Of a stretch of 23,016 nucleotides of DNA, positions 6,831 to 14,128 are shown piece after piece. The stretch is from assembly GCA_017623265.1 (NCBI GenBank), contig JAGAPM010000193.1:1-23016 (forward strand), in the 5' to 3' direction. Numbering within the stretch: the stretch's first letter is position 1; every line of letters starts with the position of its first letter. Source of the DNA: Lentisphaeria bacterium (GTDB taxonomy: Bacteria > Verrucomicrobiota > Lentisphaeria > Victivallales > UBA1829). The position numbers were made by a program, and so were the translations under genes. The notes under the pieces are model-generated. The model searched no databases, was not told the origin of the DNA, and was given only the letters and a program-made list of their open reading frames with translations.

Positions 6831-8231
6831 GTGGACTCCGTGGTCAGCGATGTTCTCGGCGCATTCCTGGAAGAAAATCCGACCATCGCCCGCAATATTG
6901 TGGATAAGGCGCTGACTGCATCCCGTGCCCGTGAAGCAGCGAAGCGCGCCCGTGAAGCGGTCCAGCGTAAAGGCGTGCTGGAAGGCTGCTCTCTCCCCGG
7001 CAAACTGGCAGACTGCGAAAGCCGCACCCCGGCGGAGTGTGAACTGTTCATCGTGGAAGGTCAGTCCGCCGGCGGTTCTGCAAAACAGGGAAGAAACTCC
7101 AAATTCCAGGCAATCCTGCCCATCCGCGGTAAACTGCTGAATGTGGAAAAAGCCCGTGATGAAAAAGTATTTGAAAACAAGGAAATCCAATCTCTCATCG
7201 CCGCCATTGGCTGCGGGATCGGGGAAGATAACTTCAACGAAGAAAAACTCCGTTACCACCGCATCGTGATCATGACCGACGCGGACGTTGACGGCTCCCA
7301 CATCTCCACACTGCTGCTGACTTTCTTCTTCCGGCAGATGAAGAAACTCATCGAAAAGGGCTATGTCTATCTGGCGAAGCCGCCTCTGTACAAGGTCACC
7401 AAGAAGAAAAATGAACGCTATATCGACAGCGATGAGCAGCTGGACCGCTATCTGGTGGAACTGGGCTGCGAAGATCTGGAAGTCACCCGCATCTCCACCG
7501 GCGAAATCCTCTCGCTGGAAGAGATCCGTAAAATCACCCGGTTTGTTGCAAAAGCCACCCAGATCACCCAGGGGCTTCACCGCCACGGGGTCGATCCGGA
7601 TTACTATCTCACGCTGGAAAAGGACGGCAGATTCCCCGCAAAACTGGTCACGATCCATGAAAATGACGGTACCCTGACAGAAAAATATGTGTACGATCTG
7701 GAAGACGAACGCGCCGTGATCGAAGAAGCGGAACTGCGCCTGCCTCCCATCGAAATGCCGCCGGTGCCGGAAGGAGAGGAACCGCCCCCGAAGCCGCTGC
7801 ACCCGGCGATCGACATCATTCCGCTTTACGAATCCCGTTCCTGCGAGGAACTGGGTGCCGCCATGCGGGAAGCCGGTTACGATCCCAAAACGGTCTCCTC
7901 CGGCACGGAAGCGCTCTTCACCTTCAAGGAAACCGGCAAGGATCTGGCGCCGGTCAATGAAGCGAAATCCATGAAGGATCTCTTTGAAGCGATCAAACTG
8001 AACGGCCGTGAAGGGCTGAAGATCCAGCGCTATAAAGGTCTCGGTGAAATGAACCCGGAACAGCTCCGCGATACCACTATGGACCCCGCAAAGCGCAAGA
8101 TGATCCGTGTCTCCATGGAAGATGCTATTCAGGCAGAACGCATGTTCACCCTGCTGATGGGGGACGATGTGGAACCGAGAAGAGAATATATTGAGCGTCA
8201 CGCCGCCGGCGTGAAAGACCTTGACATCTGA
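6831..8231 (+). CDS. gyrB: GyrB C-terminal fragment (rest of transducer, TOPRIM, tail)
   Basis: This is the same frame after the TAA. Family similarity begins with the CTG at 6804 (LGNSGVRG); the first usual start codon is the GTG at 6831, with only a weak CGGGA just upstream. A product from there would have 466 residues with an intact TOPRIM domain. Nothing here looks like a good ribosome binding site, so independent translation is doubtful. recA follows 24 nt later. Confidence 0.55.
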   Translation: MDSVVSDVLGAFLEENPTIARNIVDKALTASRAREAAKRAREAVQRKGVLEGCSLPGKLADCESRTPAECELFIVEGQSAGGSAKQGRNSKFQAILPIRGKLLNVEKARDEKVFENKEIQSLIAAIGCGIGEDNFNEEKLRYHRIVIMTDADVDGSHISTLLLTFFFRQMKKLIEKGYVYLAKPPLYKVTKKKNERYIDSDEQLDRYLVELGCEDLEVTRISTGEILSLEEIRKITRFVAKATQITQGLHRHGVDPDYYLTLEKDGRFPAKLVTIHENDGTLTEKYVYDLEDERAVIEEAELRLPPIEMPPVPEGEEPPPKPLHPAIDIIPLYESRSCEELGAAMREAGYDPKTVSSGTEALFTFKETGKDLAPVNEAKSMKDLFEAIKLNGREGLKIQRYKGLGEMNPEQLRDTTMDPAKRKMIRVSMEDAIQAERMFTLLMGDDVEPRREYIERHAAGVKDLDI

Positions 8232-8255
8232 TAAAACGAAAAAGGAACACAAACT

Positions 8256-9341
8256 ATGGCAGAAAAAAAATCCGCAGCACCCGCAGCAGCTCCCGGCAGC
8301 AGTCAGGAGATCCGCGATAAGAATCTTTCCATCGCCATCGGGCAGATCGAAAAGGAATTCGGCAAAGGCTCCATCATGCGCCTCGGCGACAATAAAGTGG
8401 TGGATGTTCCGGTCATCAGCACCGGTGCTCTCTCGCTTGACATCGCACTGGGCATCATGGGCTTGCCCCGCGGCAGGATCATTGAAGTCTTCGGTCCCGA
8501 ATCTTCCGGTAAGACCACTCTTTGTATGCATGTGATCGCAAACGCCCAGAAAGCGGGCGGCACGGCGGCATTCATTGACGCAGAACATGCGGTCGACCCG
8601 GCATACGCAAAGAAGATCGGCGTCAATATCGACAACCTGCTTATTGCCCAGCCGGACTGCGGGGAAGATGCACTGAACATTGCAGAAACGCTCGTCCGCA
8701 GCAATGCGGTGGATGTGCTGGTCATCGATTCCGTGGCGGCTCTCGTTCCCAAGAGTGAAATCGAAGGAAACATCGGTGATTCTTTCATGGGTCTGCAGGC
8801 GCGTTTGATGTCGCAGGCACTCCGCAAGCTCACGCCGGTCATCAGCCGCAGCAAGACCTGCTGCATCTTCACCAACCAGATGCGTGAAAAGATCGGTGTC
8901 ATGTTCGGTAATCCGGAAACGACTCCCGGCGGTAACGCCATGAAATATTACTGCTCCGTCCGTATGGATATCCGCCGTATTCAGGCGATCAAAGACAACA
9001 ACGGCGAAGCGACCGGCGCCCGTACCCGTGTGAAAGTGGTCAAGAACAAGCTGGCGCCCCCGTTCAAAGTGGCAGAGTTCGATATCAACTTCAACGAAGG
9101 GATCTCCCGTACCGGCTCCATTCTGGACGTCGCCTGCGATATGGGGATCATCGAAAAGCGCGGCTCCTGGTTCTCCTTCGGCGAGGAACAGCTGGCGCAG
9201 GGACGGGAAGCAGTCAAAGCGCTTCTGGCGGAATCACCGGATCTGGTGGAACGGCTGTATACCCGCATCAAGGAAAAACTGGCAGAAAAGAACGGCACTG
9301 CAGAAAATCCGGCGGATGCACCTGCCGCACCTGCAGAATAA
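8256..9341 (+). CDS. recA: Recombinase RecA
   Basis: RecA forms filaments on single-stranded DNA, drives strand exchange in recombinational repair and activates LexA cleavage. This 361-residue copy has Walker A GPESSGKTT (80-88), Walker B VDVLVIDS (152-159), and the L2 region with FTNQMREKIG followed by GNPETTPGGNAMKYY (219-233). A short Ala-rich N-terminal piece (about 5-17) and an acidic, Ala/Pro-rich C-terminus are normal variants. AGGA lies about 9 nt before the ATG. It follows gyrB by 24 nt with no visible promoter or SOS-like dyad between, so it is probably co-transcribed with gyrB. Confidence 0.97.
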   Translation: MAEKKSAAPAAAPGSSQEIRDKNLSIAIGQIEKEFGKGSIMRLGDNKVVDVPVISTGALSLDIALGIMGLPRGRIIEVFGPESSGKTTLCMHVIANAQKAGGTAAFIDAEHAVDPAYAKKIGVNIDNLLIAQPDCGEDALNIAETLVRSNAVDVLVIDSVAALVPKSEIEGNIGDSFMGLQARLMSQALRKLTPVISRSKTCCIFTNQMREKIGVMFGNPETTPGGNAMKYYCSVRMDIRRIQAIKDNNGEATGARTRVKVVKNKLAPPFKVAEFDINFNEGISRTGSILDVACDMGIIEKRGSWFSFGEEQLAQGREAVKALLAESPDLVERLYTRIKEKLAEKNGTAENPADAPAAPAE

Positions 9342-9360
9342 ATAACACCGGAGCGATCGT

Positions 9361-11928
9361 ATGAAACCGGCTGTACGCACAAAAATTCTATTCCTCGCTC
9401 TTTCCGGTCTGTTGCCGGCGACGGCATTTGCCGAGCCCGGCATGCCTGCACCTGCCGCCACCGTGGCGACAGAACAGGCGGCAATCCCGGAAGTACGCAC
9501 CTATCCCGGCAAGATCTCCGGCGATAATGCTTTCGGGGAAGAGAACTATGCCGATGCAGCCCGGTTCTACCGCACCTATCGGGAAGATGCCGCATACCAC
9601 AAAGACACACCCGCTCTGCTGGATGCCTATGAATGTGAACTGAACGCATTAATCATGGCAGCAGATGTTGCCAATGCGGAAAAAGTCCTGAAGGATTACG
9701 AAAAGATCGCAAAAAAAGAATCTGCGCTTTCCATCGGTTTGTGGAAGATCGATCTGCTGCTCCTGCAGGGGAAAGCACCGCAGGCGGAAAAAGATTTGAA
9801 AAAACTGCTTTCTGCCATTCCCAAACAGGATCCGCGCAGGACCCGCGCAGAAATCATGCTGGCAACTGCTTACGACCTGCAGGGAAAATATCAGGATGCA
9901 GCAGAGATCTATGCGGCACTCTACAAACAGGACTCCGTATCCGATTTCAACCGCAGGATCGCAGAAAGACTGATCTTCTCCCTGACCGCTTCCGGACAGA
10001 ACGAAAAAGCGGTCCGGGTGCTGACGTCTCTGAATACGGACAGCAGTGAGCGCAACAATGAAGCGCATCATTTCCTGAACATCTATCTTGCTCTGAAGGG
10101 CAATCCGGGAAACTCCACCAGCTTGAAATTCGAGAAGAAAAATGTGATCCTGACATCCAGACAGGATGACTTTTTCTATTTGATCACATCGCTGATCGGC
10201 GATGAATTTGTACGCAAAAATGATTACCGGTCTGCGCTCAATGCTTACAATCTGGCGTATCTTTACGCACGGAATCAGAAAGAAGCCATCGCTGCCCTCT
10301 CCCGCATGACTGTAATGCTGGACAACATGAAGGAAGTGAAGGCAGCCGCAGAGTTGGCTCTGACTCTTCAGGACATCTTCCAGCACAACACCACCGATTT
10401 GAAAACAAGACGCTTCGTTGCAAGATTGTTCTTCGATGCCGGAATGACAAAGGAAGCGCTGGAGCATTACGAGTGGATTTTTGAAAAGGACCGCACGAAA
10501 CCGGATGCAGTCATTGCCGGACTGATCCGGAAAAAACAGTTCAGTCACGCCGAACAGCTGGCGGCCCTCTACTACAAGAACACGCCCGATTCAGCAGAAG
10601 CAAACGTTACCCGGGCAAAAATCGCATTGGCACAGGGAAAACGGACCGATGCCATTCAACTCTACATTGCTGCATACCGGAAAGGCGCTATGACTGCCGC
10701 TTCACGGGCAATGCGTCTTCTGCTGGATACAAAAGCCTACGGGCAGCTGATCGACCTGACACAGGAAATCATCCGGAAACAGGGCAACCACGCAGAGGCT
10801 TACTACTATCAGGCTCAGGCAAACGAGATCCTCGGCAAACTCAACGAGGCACGGACCGATTTTCTTTTCTGCGAACGGAATGGTTCCTTCCTGCCGGCAC
10901 AGGCTCTCTTCAATGCGGCTGCCATCAGTTACCGTCTGAACAATTATAAACTGGCAAAAGATGATTTCAAACGTATTGTCGAAACAGATCTTCCAGACTA
11001 TCAGAAACTGGCTCCGGAAGCAGCATACTGGCAGGCTCTCTGTGCATACAATCTGAACAATGCAAGAGATCTGGAAAAGATTACAACTGCCATGCAGAAA
11101 AAATTTCCCGGTTCGTCCTTCACGGCAAAGGCAATGCTTGTTCTGGCAGATGTCTATTCAAAATCCGGTCTGCCCCGGAAAGCAGAGACGCTGCTGCTGC
11201 AAATCGCCAACTCGGATGCCCTTCCGGCACTGCGGGCAGATGCGCTCTACAAACTGGCTGAACTCGCTTTCCGCGAAAAACATTATATCAATGCTGAAAA
11301 TCTGCTCCTCAGGATCCGGACCGATTATGCGGAAGTTGCGCCGCTGGCTGAAAACTATTATCTGCTCGGCGATATTTACCGTGCTCAAAATAAATTCATC
11401 GAAGCCGCAGAGGCGTATGAGGAAGCCGCGAAACGCCGTCCGGGTTCACAGCTTGCACAGGCGGCAACCGGATCCCGGGGAGATTGTTTCTTTGCGCTTG
11501 CCACTACCACAAACAACCAGAGCCACTTCAAAGAGGCGAAAGAGGTCTATGAACAGCTGCTCAACATGCAGGATATCCTGCCGGAATTCCGGATCATGAC
11601 TTTTTATAAAGCCGCCCGCTGTATGCAGCTGCTCGGTGAAACGGATCAGGCATTCAACCAGTACCGCCTGATGCTTTCTTCGGAGCCGCTCGCAAATGCG
11701 GAAACAAGCCCGGTCACGATCTTCTGGATCGCAAAAGGCATGAATGCAATGGAACTGATCGCCCTCAAGAGTACCAGCATTGAAAAAATCAATGATGCCA
11801 TACACATGATGAACATCCTCAACCGGAAGCCCGGCCGGATCCGTGAAAATCAGAATTACCCCGCAAGAATTCAGCGGTTGAATAACTATAAACTACAGCT
11901 CATCAACTCCGGAGAAACAAAAAAATGA
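9361..11928 (+). CDS. Secreted tetratricopeptide-repeat protein, partner of the ExbB/ExbD-like system
   Basis: The 855-residue protein starts with a Sec signal peptide (hydrophobic core about 8-20, cleavage likely after ALA 24 in TAFA-EP), so it is periplasmic or outer-membrane associated. The rest is almost wholly alpha-helical with many degenerate TPR units, e.g. around YADAARFYRTYRED, YQDAAEIYAALYKQ, YRSALNAYNLAYLYA, NYKLAKDDFKRIVE and FIEAAEAYEEAAKRR. No catalytic motif is seen. The stop overlaps the ExbB-like start by 4 nt (ATGA), implying tight coupling. By analogy with TPR proteins beside Tol-Pal (CpoB/YbgF) and TonB systems, it probably scaffolds or regulates the complex in the periplasm; that role is inferred. 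CGGAG lies 7 nt before the ATG. Confidence 0.82.
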   Translation: MKPAVRTKILFLALSGLLPATAFAEPGMPAPAATVATEQAAIPEVRTYPGKISGDNAFGEENYADAARFYRTYREDAAYHKDTPALLDAYECELNALIMAADVANAEKVLKDYEKIAKKESALSIGLWKIDLLLLQGKAPQAEKDLKKLLSAIPKQDPRRTRAEIMLATAYDLQGKYQDAAEIYAALYKQDSVSDFNRRIAERLIFSLTASGQNEKAVRVLTSLNTDSSERNNEAHHFLNIYLALKGNPGNSTSLKFEKKNVILTSRQDDFFYLITSLIGDEFVRKNDYRSALNAYNLAYLYARNQKEAIAALSRMTVMLDNMKEVKAAAELALTLQDIFQHNTTDLKTRRFVARLFFDAGMTKEALEHYEWIFEKDRTKPDAVIAGLIRKKQFSHAEQLAALYYKNTPDSAEANVTRAKIALAQGKRTDAIQLYIAAYRKGAMTAASRAMRLLLDTKAYGQLIDLTQEIIRKQGNHAEAYYYQAQANEILGKLNEARTDFLFCERNGSFLPAQALFNAAAISYRLNNYKLAKDDFKRIVETDLPDYQKLAPEAAYWQALCAYNLNNARDLEKITTAMQKKFPGSSFTAKAMLVLADVYSKSGLPRKAETLLLQIANSDALPALRADALYKLAELAFREKHYINAENLLLRIRTDYAEVAPLAENYYLLGDIYRAQNKFIEAAEAYEEAAKRRPGSQLAQAATGSRGDCFFALATTTNNQSHFKEAKEVYEQLLNMQDILPEFRIMTFYKAARCMQLLGETDQAFNQYRLMLSSEPLANAETSPVTIFWIAKGMNAMELIALKSTSIEKINDAIHMMNILNRKPGRIRENQNYPARIQRLNNYKLQLINSGETKK

Positions 11929-12572
11929 TCTCTTATTTGAAACTGATTTCCGATGGCGGACCGGTCATGTTTGCCATTATCGCATGCAGTCTGATCGCTG
12001 TTTATATCTTCATTACAAAATGGTTCCAGTTCCACAGGGCACAGGTCAATGTGGGCGAACTGATCATGGGGTTGGTCAATGTATTGAAAAGAGACGGCAT
12101 GATTGAAGCGATCACGCTCTGTGACCATACGCCCGGTCCGGTGGCAAGGCTCCTCAACAGTGCGATCTATGCCTACCGGAACGAAGATGACATCCAGAAA
12201 GCAATCGAAGCCCAGTCGCTGGTGGAAGTACCGAAACTGGAAACCAGATTGAATGTCCTCGCCACAATCGCTTATGTGGCTCCGCTCCTCGGCTTGCTGG
12301 GAACAGTCCTCGGCATGTTTGAAGCATTCCAGACCATGGAAAACGGCGCTTCCATGTCGCTTCCGGAACTTTCCAAAGGAATTTATACAGCTCTCACGTG
12401 TACCGCTGCAGGTCTTTGCGTGGCAATCCCGTGTCACATCGCATATAACTATCTCCTTTCCAGAGTTCAGAATTTCTGCATCGAAATGGAAAAAGCATCG
12501 GCAGAGATCATTTATTTCTTCCAGCACCACAAAAAAGGCGAAGGAAATGTTGCCAATGACGAGCAGGAATAA
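11925..12572 (+). CDS. exbB: MotA/TolQ/ExbB-family channel protein
   Basis: This 215-residue inner-membrane protein has the ExbB/TolQ layout: TM1 about 12-33, a cytoplasmic helical region, then TM2 (about 110-134) and TM3 (about 150-178). Channel threonines are kept: T127 in GLLGTVLG and T160 in CTAAGL, matching E. coli ExbB T148 and T181. The Glu normally found in TM3 (E. coli E176 in GIAEALLATA) is Thr 155 here (GIYTALTCTA). With the ExbD-like partner it should form the energy-transducing motor of a TonB- or Tol-type system. It overlaps the TPR gene by 4 nt and the exbD-like gene by 17 nt. Family assignment is firm; whether it conducts protons in the usual way is open. Confidence 0.88.
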   Translation: MISYLKLISDGGPVMFAIIACSLIAVYIFITKWFQFHRAQVNVGELIMGLVNVLKRDGMIEAITLCDHTPGPVARLLNSAIYAYRNEDDIQKAIEAQSLVEVPKLETRLNVLATIAYVAPLLGLLGTVLGMFEAFQTMENGASMSLPELSKGIYTALTCTAAGLCVAIPCHIAYNYLLSRVQNFCIEMEKASAEIIYFFQHHKKGEGNVANDEQE

Positions 12573-13038
12573 TGAAAGCACCTTCCGGATCAAACCGAAT
12601 CTGAAACTCTTCAAGGGATTTCCGAATCTATTTCCCTACCTTTCGGTTTTTTTCATCCTCCTCTTTTTCTTCATGATCGGGACAAACTTCGTGCCCGTTC
12701 AGGGCATCCCGGTCACATTGCCGCAAACGGCAGGGGAATTCACCTACGCTGCAAAAAATCTCATCGTTACCGTCGATAAAAACGGCGATATCTTTTTCAA
12801 CGACACCAGAATTGAAAGCGCTGATAAAGAACTCATCAAGCGCAGAATCGCCGCTGTCAGACTCGGCTATTCCAAGCAGAAAGGAAAACGGGACAGCCTG
12901 ATCATACGCATGGACAGCAGCGCACCGAATGACCGCCTGCTCACAATGCTTTCCATCGCAAAGGAAATGGATCTCAACGCAATCGTCATGACACAGGCGA
13001 CCAACAGTGCCGCTGCCACCACGATCAAGGAAGAATAA
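12556..13038 (+). CDS. exbD: ExbD/TolR-family protein lacking the transmembrane Asp
   Basis: The 160-residue protein has one N-terminal membrane segment (about 26-46) and an ExbD-type periplasmic domain (LIVTVDKNGDIFFND, then LIIRMDSSAPNDRLLTML and a final IVMTQ). An ungapped match of the TM to E. coli ExbD (PFIDVMLVLLIIFMV against PYLSVFFILLFFFMI) places Ser 30 where the proton-relay Asp 25 lies. No other acidic residue occurs within the segment. The ATG at 12556 was chosen because AAGGAA lies 9 nt upstream; the ATG at 12547 abuts that site. It overlaps the ExbB-like gene by 17 nt. Confidence 0.84.
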   Translation: MTSRNNESTFRIKPNLKLFKGFPNLFPYLSVFFILLFFFMIGTNFVPVQGIPVTLPQTAGEFTYAAKNLIVTVDKNGDIFFNDTRIESADKELIKRRIAAVRLGYSKQKGKRDSLIIRMDSSAPNDRLLTMLSIAKEMDLNAIVMTQATNSAAATTIKEE

Positions 13039-13043
13039 GACCG

Positions 13044-13883
13044 ATGGAGGCTCAGCAGAACAAGGTGAAACCAAAGAGTGACCATCTGACAACGATGGAC
13101 TTCTTCCTCTGCGCTTTCGCAGCGGTGGGGCTGCACGTTCTGCTGGCTGTTCTTTTCTGTAAAGAACAGAATCTTCCGCTGGTTCCGGAATCGCAGGACC
13201 GGACTACGATCCTGTTTTCGGAAGCGGATCCCCGTTTTTCCGCCGTGGCACAAAAGATCAAAGCTGCGCCCGATCCAACGGAATTTATCCGCGGCAACCG
13301 GTACGGATACAGCCGGTATTCCACCACAGGACACAATACGGGACCGGAACTGAAAAAAAATATGCCTGTTCTCATGCCGGGGGATAAAAAACAACCGGCC
13401 AGCAGCAAAAAAGAAGAGCTGCCGGCAGAACGCACTTATGCGGAATTAAAAGAATATACTGCAGCGGTACCGGAAAAACAAACTGCGCCGGAAGCCGCTG
13501 GAAACAACAGTGAACTCTATCCGATCTGGCGGGATGCTTTCGGAAACATCAATATCCGGAACGCCTTTGAAGGATACAACAGCACGATCCGCATCAATTC
13601 GCAGGCTGTAACAGCACCCACGATCCTGAAAATTCAATTCAATCCGAAGAAAAGCTCCGGCACGATTCCCGTTCATGTTACACTGGTGCAGTCCTGCGGG
13701 GATACCTTCCTGGATCATTACGCAAAAAACATTCTCCAGAACCGGATCACCGATCCGGCTTTTCTGAAAAAATTCAATCCCGAATACAACGACAAAGTTT
13801 CGATCTACTGGCAACCGGAATTGAATGCTGTGGATGAAAGCACATTCCCGCAAAACATGTTCCCCGGAGGTGACAGCTTATGA
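13044..13883 (+). CDS. TonB/TolA-like single-pass periplasmic protein
   Basis: The 279-residue protein has a short cytoplasmic N-terminus, one membrane anchor (about 18-39) and a periplasmic remainder. The anchor contains a His (H31 in AVGLHVLLAVLF) placed like the essential TM His 20 of TonB. The middle (about 110-165) is low-complexity and Lys/Glu/Ala-rich rather than the Pro-rich spacer of classical TonB. The C-terminal part has IPVHVTLVQSCGDTFLDHYAKN, reminiscent of TonB_C/TolA domains. It starts 5 nt after the ExbD-like gene and overlaps the next gene by ATGA. It is most likely the energy-transducing arm of this system; TonB versus TolA type cannot be decided from the sequence. Confidence 0.68.
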   Translation: MEAQQNKVKPKSDHLTTMDFFLCAFAAVGLHVLLAVLFCKEQNLPLVPESQDRTTILFSEADPRFSAVAQKIKAAPDPTEFIRGNRYGYSRYSTTGHNTGPELKKNMPVLMPGDKKQPASSKKEELPAERTYAELKEYTAAVPEKQTAPEAAGNNSELYPIWRDAFGNINIRNAFEGYNSTIRINSQAVTAPTILKIQFNPKKSSGTIPVHVTLVQSCGDTFLDHYAKNILQNRITDPAFLKKFNPEYNDKVSIYWQPELNAVDESTFPQNMFPGGDSL

Positions 13884-14125
13884 TCCCGATTTCATACGGC
13901 GGTATTTATGCGGTATACATCAGTCTCTGGCTCATCATTCTGGCGATCCTGTGGTTCCGGGAAGAAAGAAGAGCCGCAAAAAGCGATTGGGCTGTCGTCA
14001 AGAAAAAACTTTACCTGTGCGACAAATGCCACCTTTCCTTCCTGGCAAGCCACGATCAGGAACACATCACACGCTGCCCGCGCTGCAATGAAATGTGTTT
14101 CATCCGGAAGAGAAAGAGATTCTGA
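13880..14125 (+). CDS. Small membrane-anchored zinc-ribbon protein
   Basis: This 81-residue protein has one N-terminal membrane segment (about 8-26), a basic juxtamembrane stretch (REERRAAK) and a cytoplasmic zinc ribbon with paired CDKC (C47, C50) and CPRC (C66, C69), ending in a basic RKRKRF. I do not recognise a named family. The positive-inside rule places the ribbon in the cytoplasm. It overlaps the TonB-like gene by 4 nt (ATGA) and precedes DUF2851 by 3 nt, so it is clearly part of the operon. A structural or nucleic-acid-binding role is possible, but no function can be assigned. Confidence 0.75.
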   Translation: MIPISYGGIYAVYISLWLIILAILWFREERRAAKSDWAVVKKKLYLCDKCHLSFLASHDQEHITRCPRCNEMCFIRKRKRF

Positions 14126-14128
14126 TCC

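Larger units (their letters stand above)
5742..8231 (+). pseudogene. gyrB: gyrB, DNA gyrase subunit B, interrupted by one in-frame TAA
   Basis: Read through the TAA at 6801-6803 (codon 354), this is a complete 829-codon GyrB, the ATPase and cleavage subunit of DNA gyrase. The GHKL ATPase has YETVDN (catalytic Glu 56), DDGRGIP (87-93) and GGLHGVGVSCVNAL (127-140). The TOPRIM region has EGQSAGG (439-445), PIRGKLLN and TDADVDGSH with D513, D515 and D517; the end has QRYKGLGEMNPEQL. A long insert of about 200 residues with a Pro-rich PPVPEGEEPPPKP precedes the last motif. The stop replaces a Lys in QTKTK-LGNS, one base change from AAA. No other damage is visible in either half. The ATG at 5742 has GGAG 6 nt upstream and is preferred over the TTG at 5730. 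Sequencing error, a real nonsense mutation or a split subunit are all possible. Confidence 0.85.

Noticed and set aside
8232..8255. SOS box between gyrB and recA
   Set aside because: The 24-nt gap has no dyad; only the recA ribosome binding site is visible.
5691..8588. 965-codon open frame on the minus strand across gyrB and the start of recA
   Set aside because: It mirrors highly conserved gyrB/recA coding in a GC-rich codon style that rarely uses TTA, CTA or TCA; the translation has no recognisable domain.
12253..12555. Extended N-terminus for the ExbD-like protein from an upstream ATG
   Set aside because: The extension lies wholly within the ExbB-like gene in another frame and does not resemble ExbD; the ATG at 12556 has a well-spaced AAGGAA.
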